Of a stretch of 64,000 bases of DNA, positions 23,224 through 33,556 are shown one piece after another. Source of the stretch: Ornithodoros turicata (lineage: Eukaryota > Arthropoda > Arachnida > Ixodida > Argasidae); contig NC_088206.1 of NCBI RefSeq assembly GCF_037126465.1, positions 49,766,841 to 49,830,840 on the forward strand. The letters run 5' to 3'. A program made the position numbers and the translations under genes. Positions within the stretch are counted from its first letter, which is position 1, and the number at the start of each line of letters is the position of its first letter. The notes under the pieces were generated by a model, which worked only from the letters and a program-made list of their open reading frames with translations, searched no databases and was not told the DNA's origin.

Positions 23224-23941
23224 GTGTCGAGGCACATTACAAAACAGAACAGACATTTGCTATACATTGAAGAGATGGACGGATTTTGTACTCGTTACCA
23301 TAGGTCATGGGAGGACTTGATAAAAAGCTGCTTCGAAAAAGAAGAGTTGCAAAATGATTCTATTATCACAGCATTTCAATACGTCCTAGACATGGTCGTA
23401 TTTGGAGATTTGGTGCAAATTATGGAATTCAAGGTGCAAGAACTTTTATGCCGAATCTACAATAGTTATAAAAATATTTGCACGTCAACATCTGAAGGAC
23501 CACTGGGATTGATGGTGGAGTTTTTGAGGATTGCTAACGAAGAATTGAAATACACTAGACCAAATGTAATTGTAATCATCGCAATGGGCGTTGCATTAAT
23601 CAAGAAAGCAATCAAATCAAATTATCATATACAAGGAGTCTATATCGCCCGATTCATTACGGATTTGTTGAAATTACACCTAATGGTTGAAATGGAAAGT
23701 ACGTAAAAAAACTTATCACGGGATATATTCCACTAGAGCATCTACACATTTATTTGCTTCTATCAGTTCTTTCAATGATGTCGAATGAACAGAAGTTCAA
23801 TATTGTCGTGCAAGGTCTGATGTATCATCACTTATTGAGACTCAACAAACATCAATTGCGATGGACCATCGGACGATTTTCATCTAATACTCTCTTGTAC
23901 GCCATTCAAGAATCTTCGTACAAAGAAAGGAAACATCAATA
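23224..23941 (+). CDS. Bcl-2-like protein of the palindromic element, left copy, damaged
   Basis: The first segment is open 23224-23706; the first ATG is at 23275. Two stretches suggest the Bcl-2 fold. Residues 57-62 (MVVFGD, counted from 23224) fit a BH3 core, hydrophobic-x3-Gly-Asp. Residues 114-150 (NVIVIIAMGVALIKKA, then IARFITDLLK) follow the BH1 and next-helix pattern of cellular Bcl-2 proteins with matching spacing, though the usual NWGR is absent. A 68-nt intron is possible (GTACGT at 23699, acceptor TTCTATCAG at 23766) and would join this frame in phase to a second segment from 23767. A 2-nt deletion near 23851 breaks that segment here, leaving a foreign tail to 23941. Bcl-2 homologues block apoptosis; function here is inferred only. 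Confidence 0.4.
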
Positions 23942-24049
23942 AGAGACTGTGCAAGTTCGTCGCGACAAAGTGCAAGTTGTTGAAGCAATACAAACACGAC
24001 GACAACATATCGCCCGCGTTAATCAACGCTGGATTCAAGCGCCCAATAA

Positions 24050-24198
24050 TCAGAATTAACTATTTGATGGCTTCGGAATTTATCAATCAAGACAACAAAC
24101 AAAAACTTTAGTGTTTAGAATGGAATTGTAATTTATGAAAATAAACAAGTGTATAATTGAAATAATAATTGTAATATTCGTCATCAATGTAATGTATT
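24050..24198 (+). repeat. 149-bp direct repeat, copy 1 (3' end of the second segment)
   Basis: It begins tcagaattaactatttgatg and recurs with four or so substitutions at 24383-24531. Confidence 0.9.
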
Positions 24199-24265
24199 CT
24201 ACACATCGCAACGAAAACAGTTTATGATTACATTGAGCATTGCTAAGGAGACGTTTATTCCACAC

Positions 24266-24385
24266 TACGAGGGTGGTTCCATAAGTTTCCGGCCCGACCA
24301 ACTTTTAATAGTCATAGAGACGAAACAAGTGTATCACTTTTCGACATAGTCACCCTTAACTTCGATGCACTTTTGACACCTTTCA
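24266..24385 (-). mobile_element. Terminal fragment of a mariner
   Basis: About 120 bp match the last part of the mariner at 25501-26792 in inverse, starting from the same TA insertion site as in the right arm. The fragment then breaks off abruptly at TCA (24383-24385), where it joins a second copy of the upstream gene's 3' end. Confidence 0.9.
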
Positions 24386-24531
24386 GAATTAACTATTTGA
24401 TGGCTTCGGAATTTATCAATCAAGACAACAAACAAAAACTTTAGTGTTTAGAATAGAATTGTAAGTTATGGAAATAAACAAGTGTATAATTGGAATAATA
24501 ATTGTAATATTCGTCATCAATGTAATGTATT
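24383..24531 (+). repeat. 149-bp direct repeat, copy 2
   Basis: It repeats 24050-24198. After it the sequence is unique (tactatccgcg…) and differs from what follows copy 1. Confidence 0.9.
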
Positions 24532-24544
24532 TACTATCCGCGAC

Positions 24545-24769
24545 ATGGAGAATTCACATTACGTTATAGAGTATATAGAAAATACCAATACATTCAATTA
24601 AATTCTCTATCATCGTGAAAGAGTTCTTAAAACTTTCGCGTATCAAAGTGAGCCAGCTAAAGCTGTGAAATTACACTTTCTACAACTCAGTTCGTACATT
24701 GCGGCACCAGTTCAAATTTTAATTAAACACTTACTGATGTGTGATAATCTCCACTGCTCCGGAATGTGA
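24545..24769 (+). pseudogene. Central ORF of the palindromic element, interrupted by TAA
   Basis: From ATG 24545, 18 codons run to TAA (24599-24601). The same frame then continues for 55 codons to TGA (24767-24769). Composition is protein-like in an otherwise AT-rich, stop-dense neighbourhood (for example KTFAYQSEPAKAVKLHFL). Not recognised. Because it is outside the duplicated arms it may be the start of the next gene of the parental element. Confidence 0.35.
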
Positions 24770-25500
24770 TCTGATAAATTTTAGCAATTAATGTACAAAC
24801 AAATATCTTGTATGCAATGTGTGACTATATAGACAGCTTTTTAATCTATATCTTAAGAAAATTGTAAGAAAGAGAGAGAGAGTATACCCTTTCCATTTGT
24901 AGTGCCTCATATGCCATGACATAATGAATAGACTCATAGTTTTTCAGTATGGCTAATGAAAACCTCGGGTACATTCTGTGAATTGAATCTACGTTTATGT
25001 GTGCTGCTTTGGTTAAGTTTGCAAAAGGAATATTTAAGTTATTATTATTACATATCTTCCATTGTGTTTATGCATAGTGCTCATCTTCATTGTATAGTGG
25101 TTAAACATTTCTGATGACAGTTGTGTGATTCGATTCTCCCAAAAAGTTACTGGAACTGTGTGCCATATGTTATGATGATTAGAATTGTAGACTCCGCCTG
25201 CGCATCATGCTTGTCCATCACTTGCATCGCGTCATTTGATAATAGATTCCTTTCAATAGATATTGTCAACTGTCCAACCGTTTGAGAAATGTATACACTG
25301 TGCAATTTAATTCATAAAATATGCCTTCGCAAAATATTAGTGATCCTCTTTTGTAAACAAAGATTGATGTAACGTGCCTCTAAATTTCAATTAGCGATTC
25401 TTCTACAATTCTATCCTTCGGATGTCGGTGTTGTATAGAGTGTGGTCGTGTAAAATCTATTTGATTGCCAGCGCTGATTCCACACGAGGATCCTTGTACA
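24770..25500. other. AT-rich unique centre, no supported gene
   Basis: A short GA microsatellite occurs at about 24870-24883. No gene was recognised. The segment ends at the TA of the mariner. Confidence 0.4.
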
Positions 25501-26792
25501 TACGAGGGTTGTTCCATAAGTTTCCGGTCCGAGGTAGAAAATGCGCGCGAATTTGAAAATGTGATTAAGGACGCGTGGCACCATCTGTTGGAGGGCCGGA
25601 GCACCACGCTCAACCCTCTCCATGCTTTTGTCGGTTGGAGAGTGGAATTTCAAACAGCCAGGGTGCACTCTTCAGTTAAAATGGAAAAAAATCGAGTACC
25701 GTGCTGTGATAAAATTCTTGACAAAAGAGGGACTTTCGCCTAAAGAAACTAAAGCGCGTCTGGACAACGTGTACAGGGAAGCCTCTCCGTCGTACACAAC
25801 GGTAAAAGACTGGGCTAAGCAGTTTCGACTGGGGCGAGAGTCCATTGAAGATGATCCACGCGATGGTCGTCCAGTGGAAGTGGTGACACAAGAAAATTTG
25901 TCTCTTGTCGAGGAGGAAGTGCTGAGCGACAGGCGTCTGAAGATGAAGGAAATCTCAGAAAGGCTGGGTCTTTCCAAAGCAACCGTTTTTCGTATCATCG
26001 GCGAGGGCCATCACATGAAAATGGCGAGATGGGTACCACGACTTCTCTCGTCAGTCCAAAAGTAACGGTGCGTCGTCTGTGCCAAAGAGCTTTTGGAGCT
26101 CTGTCAAGAGAACGATGAAGAAAAATTTAAGTCAATTGTCACAGGGGATGAGACTATGGTGCTCTACTATGATCCTCTTTCAAAAAAGGAGTCGATGGAA
26201 TGGCGCAAACCAGAAGAAGCACACCCAAGAAAAACCAAAGTCACACAATCCACAAAGAAAATCATGGCAACAATATTTTGGGATTGTCACGGGATCCTCC
26301 TCATCGACTTCAAAGAGAGGAACACCACAGTGAATGTGACTTATTATGCTTCACTCCTGCACCGACTGCGAGACGCCACCAAGGAAAAGAGGCGCGGCAG
26401 GTTGAGTCGAGGTGTCCGGTTGCTCCAGGACAATGTCCCTGTCCACACGACTTCTGTTGCCAAGGCTGCACTGAAGGAGTGCGGCTTCGAAGAAATCCAC
26501 CACCCACCCTACAGTCCAGACTTGGCACCGAGTGACTACTTCCTGTTCTCAAACTTGAAGAGGGATCTCAGAGGACGGAGATTTCAAAACGATAGTGAGG
26601 TGCACGAGGCAGTTTCCAGCATTTTGCGGACAAAACTTCGGACTATTTTTTCAAGGGTATAAGAATGCTGGTTGAAAGGTGTCAAAAGTGCATCAAAATT
26701 AAGGGTGACTATGTCGAAAAGTGATACACTTGTTTTGTCTCTATGACTATTCAAAGTTGGTCAGGCCGGAAACTTATGGAACCACCCTCGTA
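25501..26792 (+). mobile_element. Full-length mariner transposon
   Basis: TA at 25501-25502 and 26791-26792 flank inverted ends (cgaggg(t)tgttccataag on the left and its inverse with a few mismatches on the right). The length of 1.29 kb is that of a complete mariner. It lies at the inner border of the right arm. Confidence 0.95.
25681..26662 (+). pseudogene. Mariner transposase with one frameshift
   Basis: The N-terminal frame (translated MEKNR… out of frame at 25681; main frame 25622-26065) shows the mariner helix-turn-helix: YRAVIKFLTKEGLSPKE, YTTVKDWAKQFRLGRES and MKEISERLGLSKATVFRI. The frame is lost near 26050, and the catalytic part follows in another frame, 26093-26662. It carries all three acidic residues: Asp in VTGDET (26147-26149), Asp in LLQDNVPVH, and Asp in LAPSDYFLF with 34 residues between the last two (DD34D). 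The C-terminus stops slightly early. A single shift separates it from a full-length reading frame, so the loss of activity is recent. Confidence 0.9.
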
Positions 26793-26946
26793 GTGTGGAA
26801 TAAACGTCTCCTTAGCAATCTTCAATGTAATCATAAACTGTTTTCGTTGCGATGTGTAGAATACATTACATTGATGACAAATATTACAATTATTATTTCA
26901 ATTATACACTTGTTTATTTCCATAAATTACAATTCTATTCTAAACA

Positions 26947-27836
26947 CTAAAGTTTTTGTTTGTTGTCTTGATTGATAAATTCCGAAGCCATCAAATAGTT
27001 AATTCTGATTATTGGGCGCTTGAATCCAGCGTTGATTAACGTGAGCGATATGTTGTCGCCGTGTTTGTATTGCTTCAACAACTTGCACTTTGTCGTGACG
27101 AACTTGCACGGTCTCTTATTGATGTTTCCTTTCTTTGTACGAAGATTCTTGAATGGCGTACAAGAGAGTATTAGATGAAAATCGTTCGATGGTCCATCGC
27201 TATTGATATGTTTGTTGTGTCGCAATAAGTGATGATACATCAGACCTTGCACGACAATATTGAACTTCTGTTCATTCGACATCATTGCAAGAACTGATAG
27301 AAGCAAATAAATGTGTAGATGCTCTAGTGGAATATATCCCGTGATAAGTTTTTTTACGTACTTTCCATTTCAACCATTAGGTGTAATTTCAACAAATCCG
27401 TAATGAATCGGGCGATATAGACTCCTTGTATATGATAATTTGATTTGATTGCTTTCTTGATTAATGCAACGCCCATTGCGATGATTACAATTACATTTGG
27501 TCTAGTGTATTTCAATTCTTCGTTAGCAATCCTCAAAAACTCCACCATCAATCTCAGTGGTCCTTCAGATGTTGACGTGCAAATATTTTTATAACTATTG
27601 TAGATTCGGCATACAAGATCTTGCACCTTGAATTCCATAATTTGCACCAAATCTCCAAATACGACCATATCAAGGACGTATTGAAATGCTGTGATAATAG
27701 AATCATTTCGCAACTCTTCTTTTTCGAAGCAGCTTTTTATCACGCCCTTCCATGACCTATGGTAACGAGTACAAAATCCGTCCACCTCTTCAACGTATAA
27801 CAAATGTCTGTTCTGTTTTGTAATGTGCCTCGACAC
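26947..27836 (-). CDS. Bcl-2-like protein of the palindromic element, right copy
   Basis: The first segment is 27836 to 27354 and the second 27306 to 26947. The first carries the same BH3-like and BH1-like stretches as the left copy with about nine substitutions in 160 residues. The position of the left copy's ATG is GTG here, so its start is unclear. The possible 68-nt intron has the same donor and acceptor, and the second segment is unbroken, ending in NQDNKQKL and a stop. The damage thus differs from that of the left copy, where the start survives but the second segment is frameshifted. Confidence 0.4.
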
Positions 27837-30004
27837 TTAATTAAATCATATCGGTGCTCATTTTATTTATTGAAAACTTATTATGTTATCGTGTTTAGAA
27901 TATTATTAATATCCACTTGTCGCGAGAATTATGAAAGCCCATTTACAAAATGATGTGGCGAGTAAGAAAAATGCGTGCCCTCAATTCCCAGCTTGAGTTG
28001 TTGGAGTCAGTTTATGACTTTCACCACGACAATTGTAGGATCCCCCTACTCCCTGCGGGCGTAACCTTGATGAAGGTGTATGGGAGCTCCCTCCTCCCTC
28101 TCTCACTCTTCTTTTCTTTCTTTTTTTTTTTGCTAGTGGGTTCTGAATGAAAAAGACGTGTTCCTGTGATGTATCGCCCTGCTTGTTCAGAAAGTGTTTG
28201 CCTAAAGTAATTACTCCTTTGAGTTTGCTTCAGATGATCGCTCGATTGATATTTAAAAAATATTCTACTAGTTGGGAAAGTATTTTTAAGTTGTGTGCGT
28301 TGATTTTTGCTGTAGCAAACTTTTCCATTAATTTGCATTTCAGATGAGTTGTTTGTTTTTGGCTTCTGCGTGTAGAAATTACTATTGCAAAGTTATCATA
28401 AAATGATGTAATTAAATTTGATTCTCATTTTTGAATGAGTATTGAATAAATTTGACTTTCTCTCTTTGCTTCAGATATTCACTCGATTGATATTTTGTAA
28501 GTTGACAATAATATATGCATAATAGTTGTGTCAGATCTGAAATACATTAAGCGCAACGTTTCTCGTTTTGATTGAGTATTGTTTGCACCGATAATATTTC
28601 TCGTTTGCTTAGATAATGTTTCTCTAAAACCAGTTTGCACTGACATAAAAGTCTATTCTTAGATTTTTTTTGCGTGCTGTTGTTTGTTGATAGAATTCTT
28701 ATTGTGTTCTTGAGAATCGAATAATTCCAATACCTATTTGCGATAGTTGATCAATAAAAAATTTCGCCTCTGTACACCGGTCCTAAGAATATTTCCCTTT
28801 GGAGGAAAGAATGTGAAAAAGAGAGAGGGTTTCCCCACCCCATAGATTGACAAAGGATGTGCGGTTTCTTTGCTTTTGGGCTGTATAGAGGGAGGGAGAG
28901 AGAGTGACCCCCACCGGGCTCAAGTAGCAAAGATTGGCTGTATGGATAGCTCTGTCATGGTAATGTTTATAGTGCCTGAGTAGGACGAAAATTGTATATT
29001 GTTCGACTAGATTAGGTTGCAAGGATGATTTCATAATAGTTCAAAAGATAGATTACTTCCATTTCAATTTATTAAATTTGTAATGTTTGATTGTTTGTTT
29101 CAATATTATTTTCCTGTGTTGTTTACACGTTGGCAGATGCGCCGTTCAGAGTGTTTCTCTGCTATTCAGTGTTAAGTGCGTGCATGTTCCTCTTTTAGAT
29201 TGTTTTTCAATTATTTATCCTTTGTGTACCTCTTGTTTGGATTGTGCATTGTTTTGGCTGTCTATTAGCTGCTGATCGTGTTTCTCATTATTTTCTTGCA
29301 TGTGTGCTATTCACGTCATAATAAATTGCATAATTGTGTCATTTTGGAATATTCAACTTAGCTTTCCATATTCTGTATTGCGTTCCTTCTGTTTTGTTTT
29401 TTTTTATGAATTTTTTCTCTCAACTTAGCTTTCCCAAAGATAGATTATTTCCATTTCAATTTATTAAATTTGTAATGTTTCTTGTTTGATAGCTTGTTTC
29501 GATATTATTTTCCTGCATGGGTCTGTTCTTTACACATTGGCAGATGCGCCGTTTAGAGTGTTTCTCTGCTATTCAGTGTTAAGTGTGTGCATGTTTCTCG
29601 TTTTGATAGATTGTTTTTCAATTATTTATCCTTTGTGTACCTCTTGTTTACGTGTTGAATGGTGCATTGTTTTGGTTCTCTATTAGCTGTTGATCGTGTT
29701 TCTCATTATTTCCTTGCATGTGTGCTACTCACGTCATAATAAATTGCATAATTGTGTCGTGTTGGAATATTCAACTTAGCTTCCCATATTCTTTATTATG
29801 TGTATTGTGTTCCTTCTGCATTCTTTTTTTGGATGAATTTTTCTCTCAACTTAGCTTCCCATATTCTTTATTATGTGTATTGTGTTTCTTCTGTTTCATG
29901 TTTTTTGGCTGGGTTTTTCGCCTTCACACACAGCTACAAGATAATTCCTGCCACTATTTGGCTTTACTAGCATGTAAACCATCCACCACACAGCTGTTGT
30001 AGCT

Positions 30005-30460
30005 GGAAAAAATTATGAAAGAAGTCGGCCCAGGGCGAAAATCGCGAATGAAGTCGGCCCAGGTGTGATGGTATCATCGCCTGGCTGGGATGACAGTGTG
30101 CATGTTCCTACTTACATGTAAACCACTCACGCGCCACCTGAAAAAGAATGCGAGCGAAGTCGGCCCAGGCTGAAAAATAGCCAAAGAAGTCAGCCCAGGG
30201 TGTACAACCATAGGTGTACGCTCAGCTCTTCAGCCCGCTAGTAACCACATGGACAGCCCCTCACCTGCGCGCCACCCACCGCGCGCTGAAAAAAACAAAA
30301 AATCGCTAGAGAAGTCGGCCCAGGCGGAAAAATCGCCAGAGAAGTCGGCCCAGGGCGCATCGAGCCCGTCGGCCTGCTGGTAAGCACCCGGACAGCCCCT
30401 CACCTGCGCGCCGCCCACCGCGCGCTGGAAAAAAAATCGCTAGAGAAGTCAGCCCAGCCA
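30005..30460. repeat. GC-rich iterons, right arm
   Basis: This is the inverse counterpart of 20581-21035: repeated gaagtcggcccagg motifs with gcgcgccacccaccgcgcg modules between them. Confidence 0.75.
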
Positions 30461-31010
30461 TTGTTCTTGAAGTTACATACATCTATCAGAACTTTGTAAT
30501 TAAAACTCCACTATAGTGCTCACGTATAATAATGTAGGACTTTTTATAATAAAACTTGTAATTTTGATTGTAATCATATTGATCAAAAATATCTTCTTTG
30601 ATTAAATGTGCTATCCCTTCTGTTTAATCGAAAACGCGTGATTACCACTAATAAAAAATATTGCGTATGATGTGTGATACTGCTTCAATGCTATTGCATC
30701 ATGCCTGTAATAAGTATAATCGTTGTTACGTGTATTGTGTTTCTTCTGCATCAGGTTTTTTGGCTGTGTTTTTCTCCTTCACACAGAGTCATAACATAAT
30801 TCCTGACACTAATGACTTTAATAAATATATTTTCACTTGTACTTTTTGTGTATGACCCTTCTTTGCATGTCTATGCATCTTATAAGCGCGCGGACAACCC
30901 TCCGCACACGCGCCGATCGCGGGAAAAAATACGCGCAGGACTCAGGGCAGGGCCCAGGGGGGGTGCCGTAGTTTCTCATCCCCGCTTACGCCCACCCTAT
31001 ACATACTACT

Positions 31011-31016
31011 GGCGTG
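31011..31016. repeat. 6-bp target-site duplication, right copy (ggcgtg)
   Basis: ggcgtg follows the right end …catactact directly and equals 20025-20030. Confidence 0.6.
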
Positions 31017-31089
31017 GCCCCGCTGGTCGCTGATGGCCGGTGATGACAAAGTGGCGGTCCAGATTACGTTCCCACCACTAATCTCTATG

Positions 31090-31363
31090 TATAAAGGCTG
31101 GATCGCGCATGGGAGAGGGGCTCGTGGGGGAGAGGCGTGCCTTCGGGCCGCCATGTTGGTGGGCCCTAAAGTGCTGTGTGTGCCCATAGAGAACAATGGG
31201 AGGCAACAGAGATTGTGAGTATTTATTGCGCTGCTAGCATTGATCGTTGTTTGTCGTCACACAATTTTGTAAGGTGACAGTATACTGATGTATCCTAACA
31301 GTGTTTCACAGGTGTCCTGCCGTTCGATTCTTAATTACGTTATGTTTTGCATTCCGAAACTAG
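31090..31363 (+). CDS. Candidate promoter and short two-exon ORF
   Basis: TATAAAGG at 31090-31097 is followed by ATG at 31153 in good context (GCCGCCATGT). Exon 1 codes MLVGPKVLCVPIENNGRQQR and ends at donor ATT|GTGAGT (31215). A possible acceptor TTTCACAG at 31311 joins in phase to a stop at 31361. The product of about 37 residues is unrecognised. The GGCCGCCATG stretch, read as ATGGCGGCC on the other strand, is also a YY1-type site common at promoters and repeats. Confidence 0.25.
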
Positions 31364-32487
31364 ACCGTCACTGCAGTGCAGCGCTGGGGATTGTACTACA
31401 GCACGTTTCCCAGTCAATATTTCAATAAGAAACGACTTGAGGTTAACACCAACCATGTATATAATATCCCGTACTGCGTTCTGAACAAAAATTGTTCCAT
31501 AAAGAACGGTCCGGGAAAGATATACTCGCATGGCAGAAAGAGATCGTTCTGTAGAATCACAGCCGTTGTTTTAGCCGTGTATGCGTTTAGTATGATTTAT
31601 ATCAAGCATCGCCTTAGAAAGAGTCTTTTAGTAAACGACAGCGGTGCTTTGCCTCGCAAATATGAACACACCGAAGCACAGTTAATCAGGTAGTGATGCA
31701 AGCTTAATCAATTAAGTTACTTGAAAAGTGGTAACACCTCCTTGAGACACAGGACTTCTCTTTTTGAAGTACAGCCCTTCTAGGTTTGTTTGCTTCTTCC
31801 TTTATTTGTTCTGATTATTTGCAGGCGCGGTTGTGCCAAACTGAATGTCCTTCTCCAGCACTCACATGCTTTTGTTGAATACAACTGCAGCGTGAGAAAA
31901 GCTGCTTGGGGACGGTGTCCTGCTATCCAGTGCTGACTTTGTCATGCTTGTTATGTGGAGCATGTTCCAAAAAATGCAGCTCCACGTATGGTCTTCAAAT
32001 TGCAACAGGACTATTTGGAGCTTGAAACACTTGTGATTTTGTCATTTTGGCCCTCGTGTACCCAGTCTGTGAAACGCAAACAAAAAAGTCTAACACGATA
32101 TGCTTTTGTAATGAAGATCACTGATGATGAGTAAAGAGAATATACGAGTTCAAGTTTATTCAATATTTTATATCATTCATTATATTATTCAACATTTTAT
32201 GTCAAGTTTATACAACATCAAGTTTATTCAAGTTCAAGATTTATTTCTTGCACTTATGCGTTTCAGGATACAATGAACGTGCAGGGAGGTCGCAAAAGAC
32301 TACATTTATTGTTTTGTGACCTTGCTACAATGGCAATATATATTTTAGGAATGACAATGGTCAGGTACGCTCTCTCAATTTTAGGTTGGAATGAGCAATG
32401 AATAGCAACTCCCCTCCTGATATTTTCTCATATATGCTAAATTTTAAATTTAATGTGATCGAATATGTGATAATATAATAATAATAT
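31364..32487. other. Spacer without a supported gene
   Basis: An open frame (31376-31693) includes a hydrophobic stretch (ITAVVLAVYAFSMIYI) that could be a membrane segment, but it has no good start or context. The remainder is AT-rich. Confidence 0.3.
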
Positions 32488-32777
32488 TGTCACGAAGCGA
32501 AATGGGCCGGCGAGTCGTCGAATAAACAGCAAACGGTTTATTAAACTACTTGGTAGCAAAAGCACAAGATGATAGCTCTCTTAACACAACTGAGTCCAAA
32601 GAATGAATGCTCCAGCCTGGAGCGCACAAGCATTTAAGCGTCGCGCCGAAAAGTCTAGAAACAGCACGTGCAGCAGGCGATGTGTCTGGAAGCTTCTTTC
32701 TTCTTCTTCAGCATGCGCCGGCATGAGATGTACCGTTCGTGCCTGCCCTGGAAGTTTCTCGAAGATGATTCGTGGCA
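32488..32777 (-). mobile_element. Solo LTR (Ty3/gypsy-like size), minus orientation
   Basis: Read on the minus strand it starts TGCCACGAATC and ends CGCTTCGTGACA (TG…CA), 290 bp. It carries an AATAAA in its second half (…gtttaataaaccg) and is flanked by a 4-bp atat repeat. No internal region adjoins it. Confidence 0.6.
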
Positions 32778-32795
32778 ATATATAAGAATATAATA

Positions 32796-33554
32796 CAGTA
32801 AAACCTCCAAAGTCGGACACCTCCTTACCTCGGACAACTCCCCATGTCAGACAAGATTTCATTGCACGGGCAGGCTCCCATTGAAACTACACGGGGACGA
32901 AATTCTCTATGTCGGACACCTCCCTATCTCGTAAGTAGGACAGGGTTTTCCCTGCTAAGTCGGACAAAACCCTGGCCAAATTACCGGCCCATATCGGCCC
33001 ATCTTTGCACCAAAAATACCCAAAACGAGCCAGTGGCCTTGACTTTCGCCCCCTTTTTTCCCTATACTGGTCTCAGAATTTTGTTGCTTTAGTTTTTCCG
33101 AGTCCAAAAACAAGTGCTGTCAGTGTACATAGTAATTCTTTGTGTGAGCACTTGTCTTCGGTTTGTCTAGAGCCTTTGAACGCACACTGCACCAAAGCAA
33201 CGAAAAGTGGGCTGACGCTTCAGAGACAAGTCATCGCTGCTCAAAAAGCTCCAGAGGTAATGCCATTGAGTGGAATCTGAACAGAATTGAATCTACTAAA
33301 ATCAGTAATAATTATCAGTGAAGAGTGGGTAGAGGTACCACTGCCACCAGGTACCACTGCCACCAGGTACCACTATTAGGCACCACCACCAGGTACCATT
33401 CAGGACCGTAAATTGAAGAAGGGGGACATTTCTGGCAACACAGCTGTGATCTTCTCCATTTTTTGTTTCCCTCATTTTCTGTAACTCGGACACCTCTATA
33501 AGTAGGACACGCTTCTGCTGCACCGCAGGTGTCCAACATAGGAAGGTTTCACTG
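32796..33554. mobile_element. Pogo/Tigger-like non-autonomous element
   Basis: The ends cagtaaaacctcc…gtcggacacc and the inverse …ggtgtcc…ggaaggtttcactg are flanked by TA (32794-32795 and 33555-33556). CAGT(A/G)AAACCT ends with TA duplication are typical of the pogo/Tigger group. At 759 bp no transposase remains. 'cggacac' words recur through the terminal 100 bp at both sides. Confidence 0.75.
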
Positions 33555-33556
33555 TA

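Larger units (their letters stand above)
20031..24267 (+). repeat. Left arm of the palindrome
   Basis: Outside to inside it holds a GC-rich terminal segment, AT-rich sequence, GC-rich iterons (20581-21035), a tandem duplication (21180-21990), AT-rich DNA, a Bcl-2-like reading frame (23224-23706) with its second segment, and a 66-bp tail ending at the TA where a mariner is inserted. The arm matches 31010 down to 26791 in reverse. Confidence 0.9.
20031..31010. mobile_element. Large palindromic virus-like / Polinton-like element
   Basis: The arms 20031-24267 and 26791-31010 are inverted copies of each other, nearly collinear over about 4.2 kb and differing by a few percent by eye. The outer ends read agtatgtatt…gggtgggcg and its inverse; the right end carries one extra act. 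A 6-bp repeat ggcgtg flanks both. Long terminal inverted repeats, AG…CT ends and 6-bp target duplications are hallmarks of Polinton/Maverick (adintovirus-type) integration. However, no polymerase, integrase, ATPase or capsid gene is present, so the class is inferred from ends and layout only. It may be a defective snap-back genome: one end of the parent duplicated in inverse. Confidence 0.55.
26791..31010 (-). repeat. Right arm of the palindrome
   Basis: This is the reverse of the left arm, with the same order of modules read from 31010 inward. The mariner sits at the same TA as the fragment in the left arm. Confidence 0.9.

Noticed and set aside
31376..31693. 105-codon frame with a hydrophobic stretch as a membrane protein
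   Set aside because: No ATG in good context and no supported splice or promoter link. A hydrophobic run alone is weak evidence.
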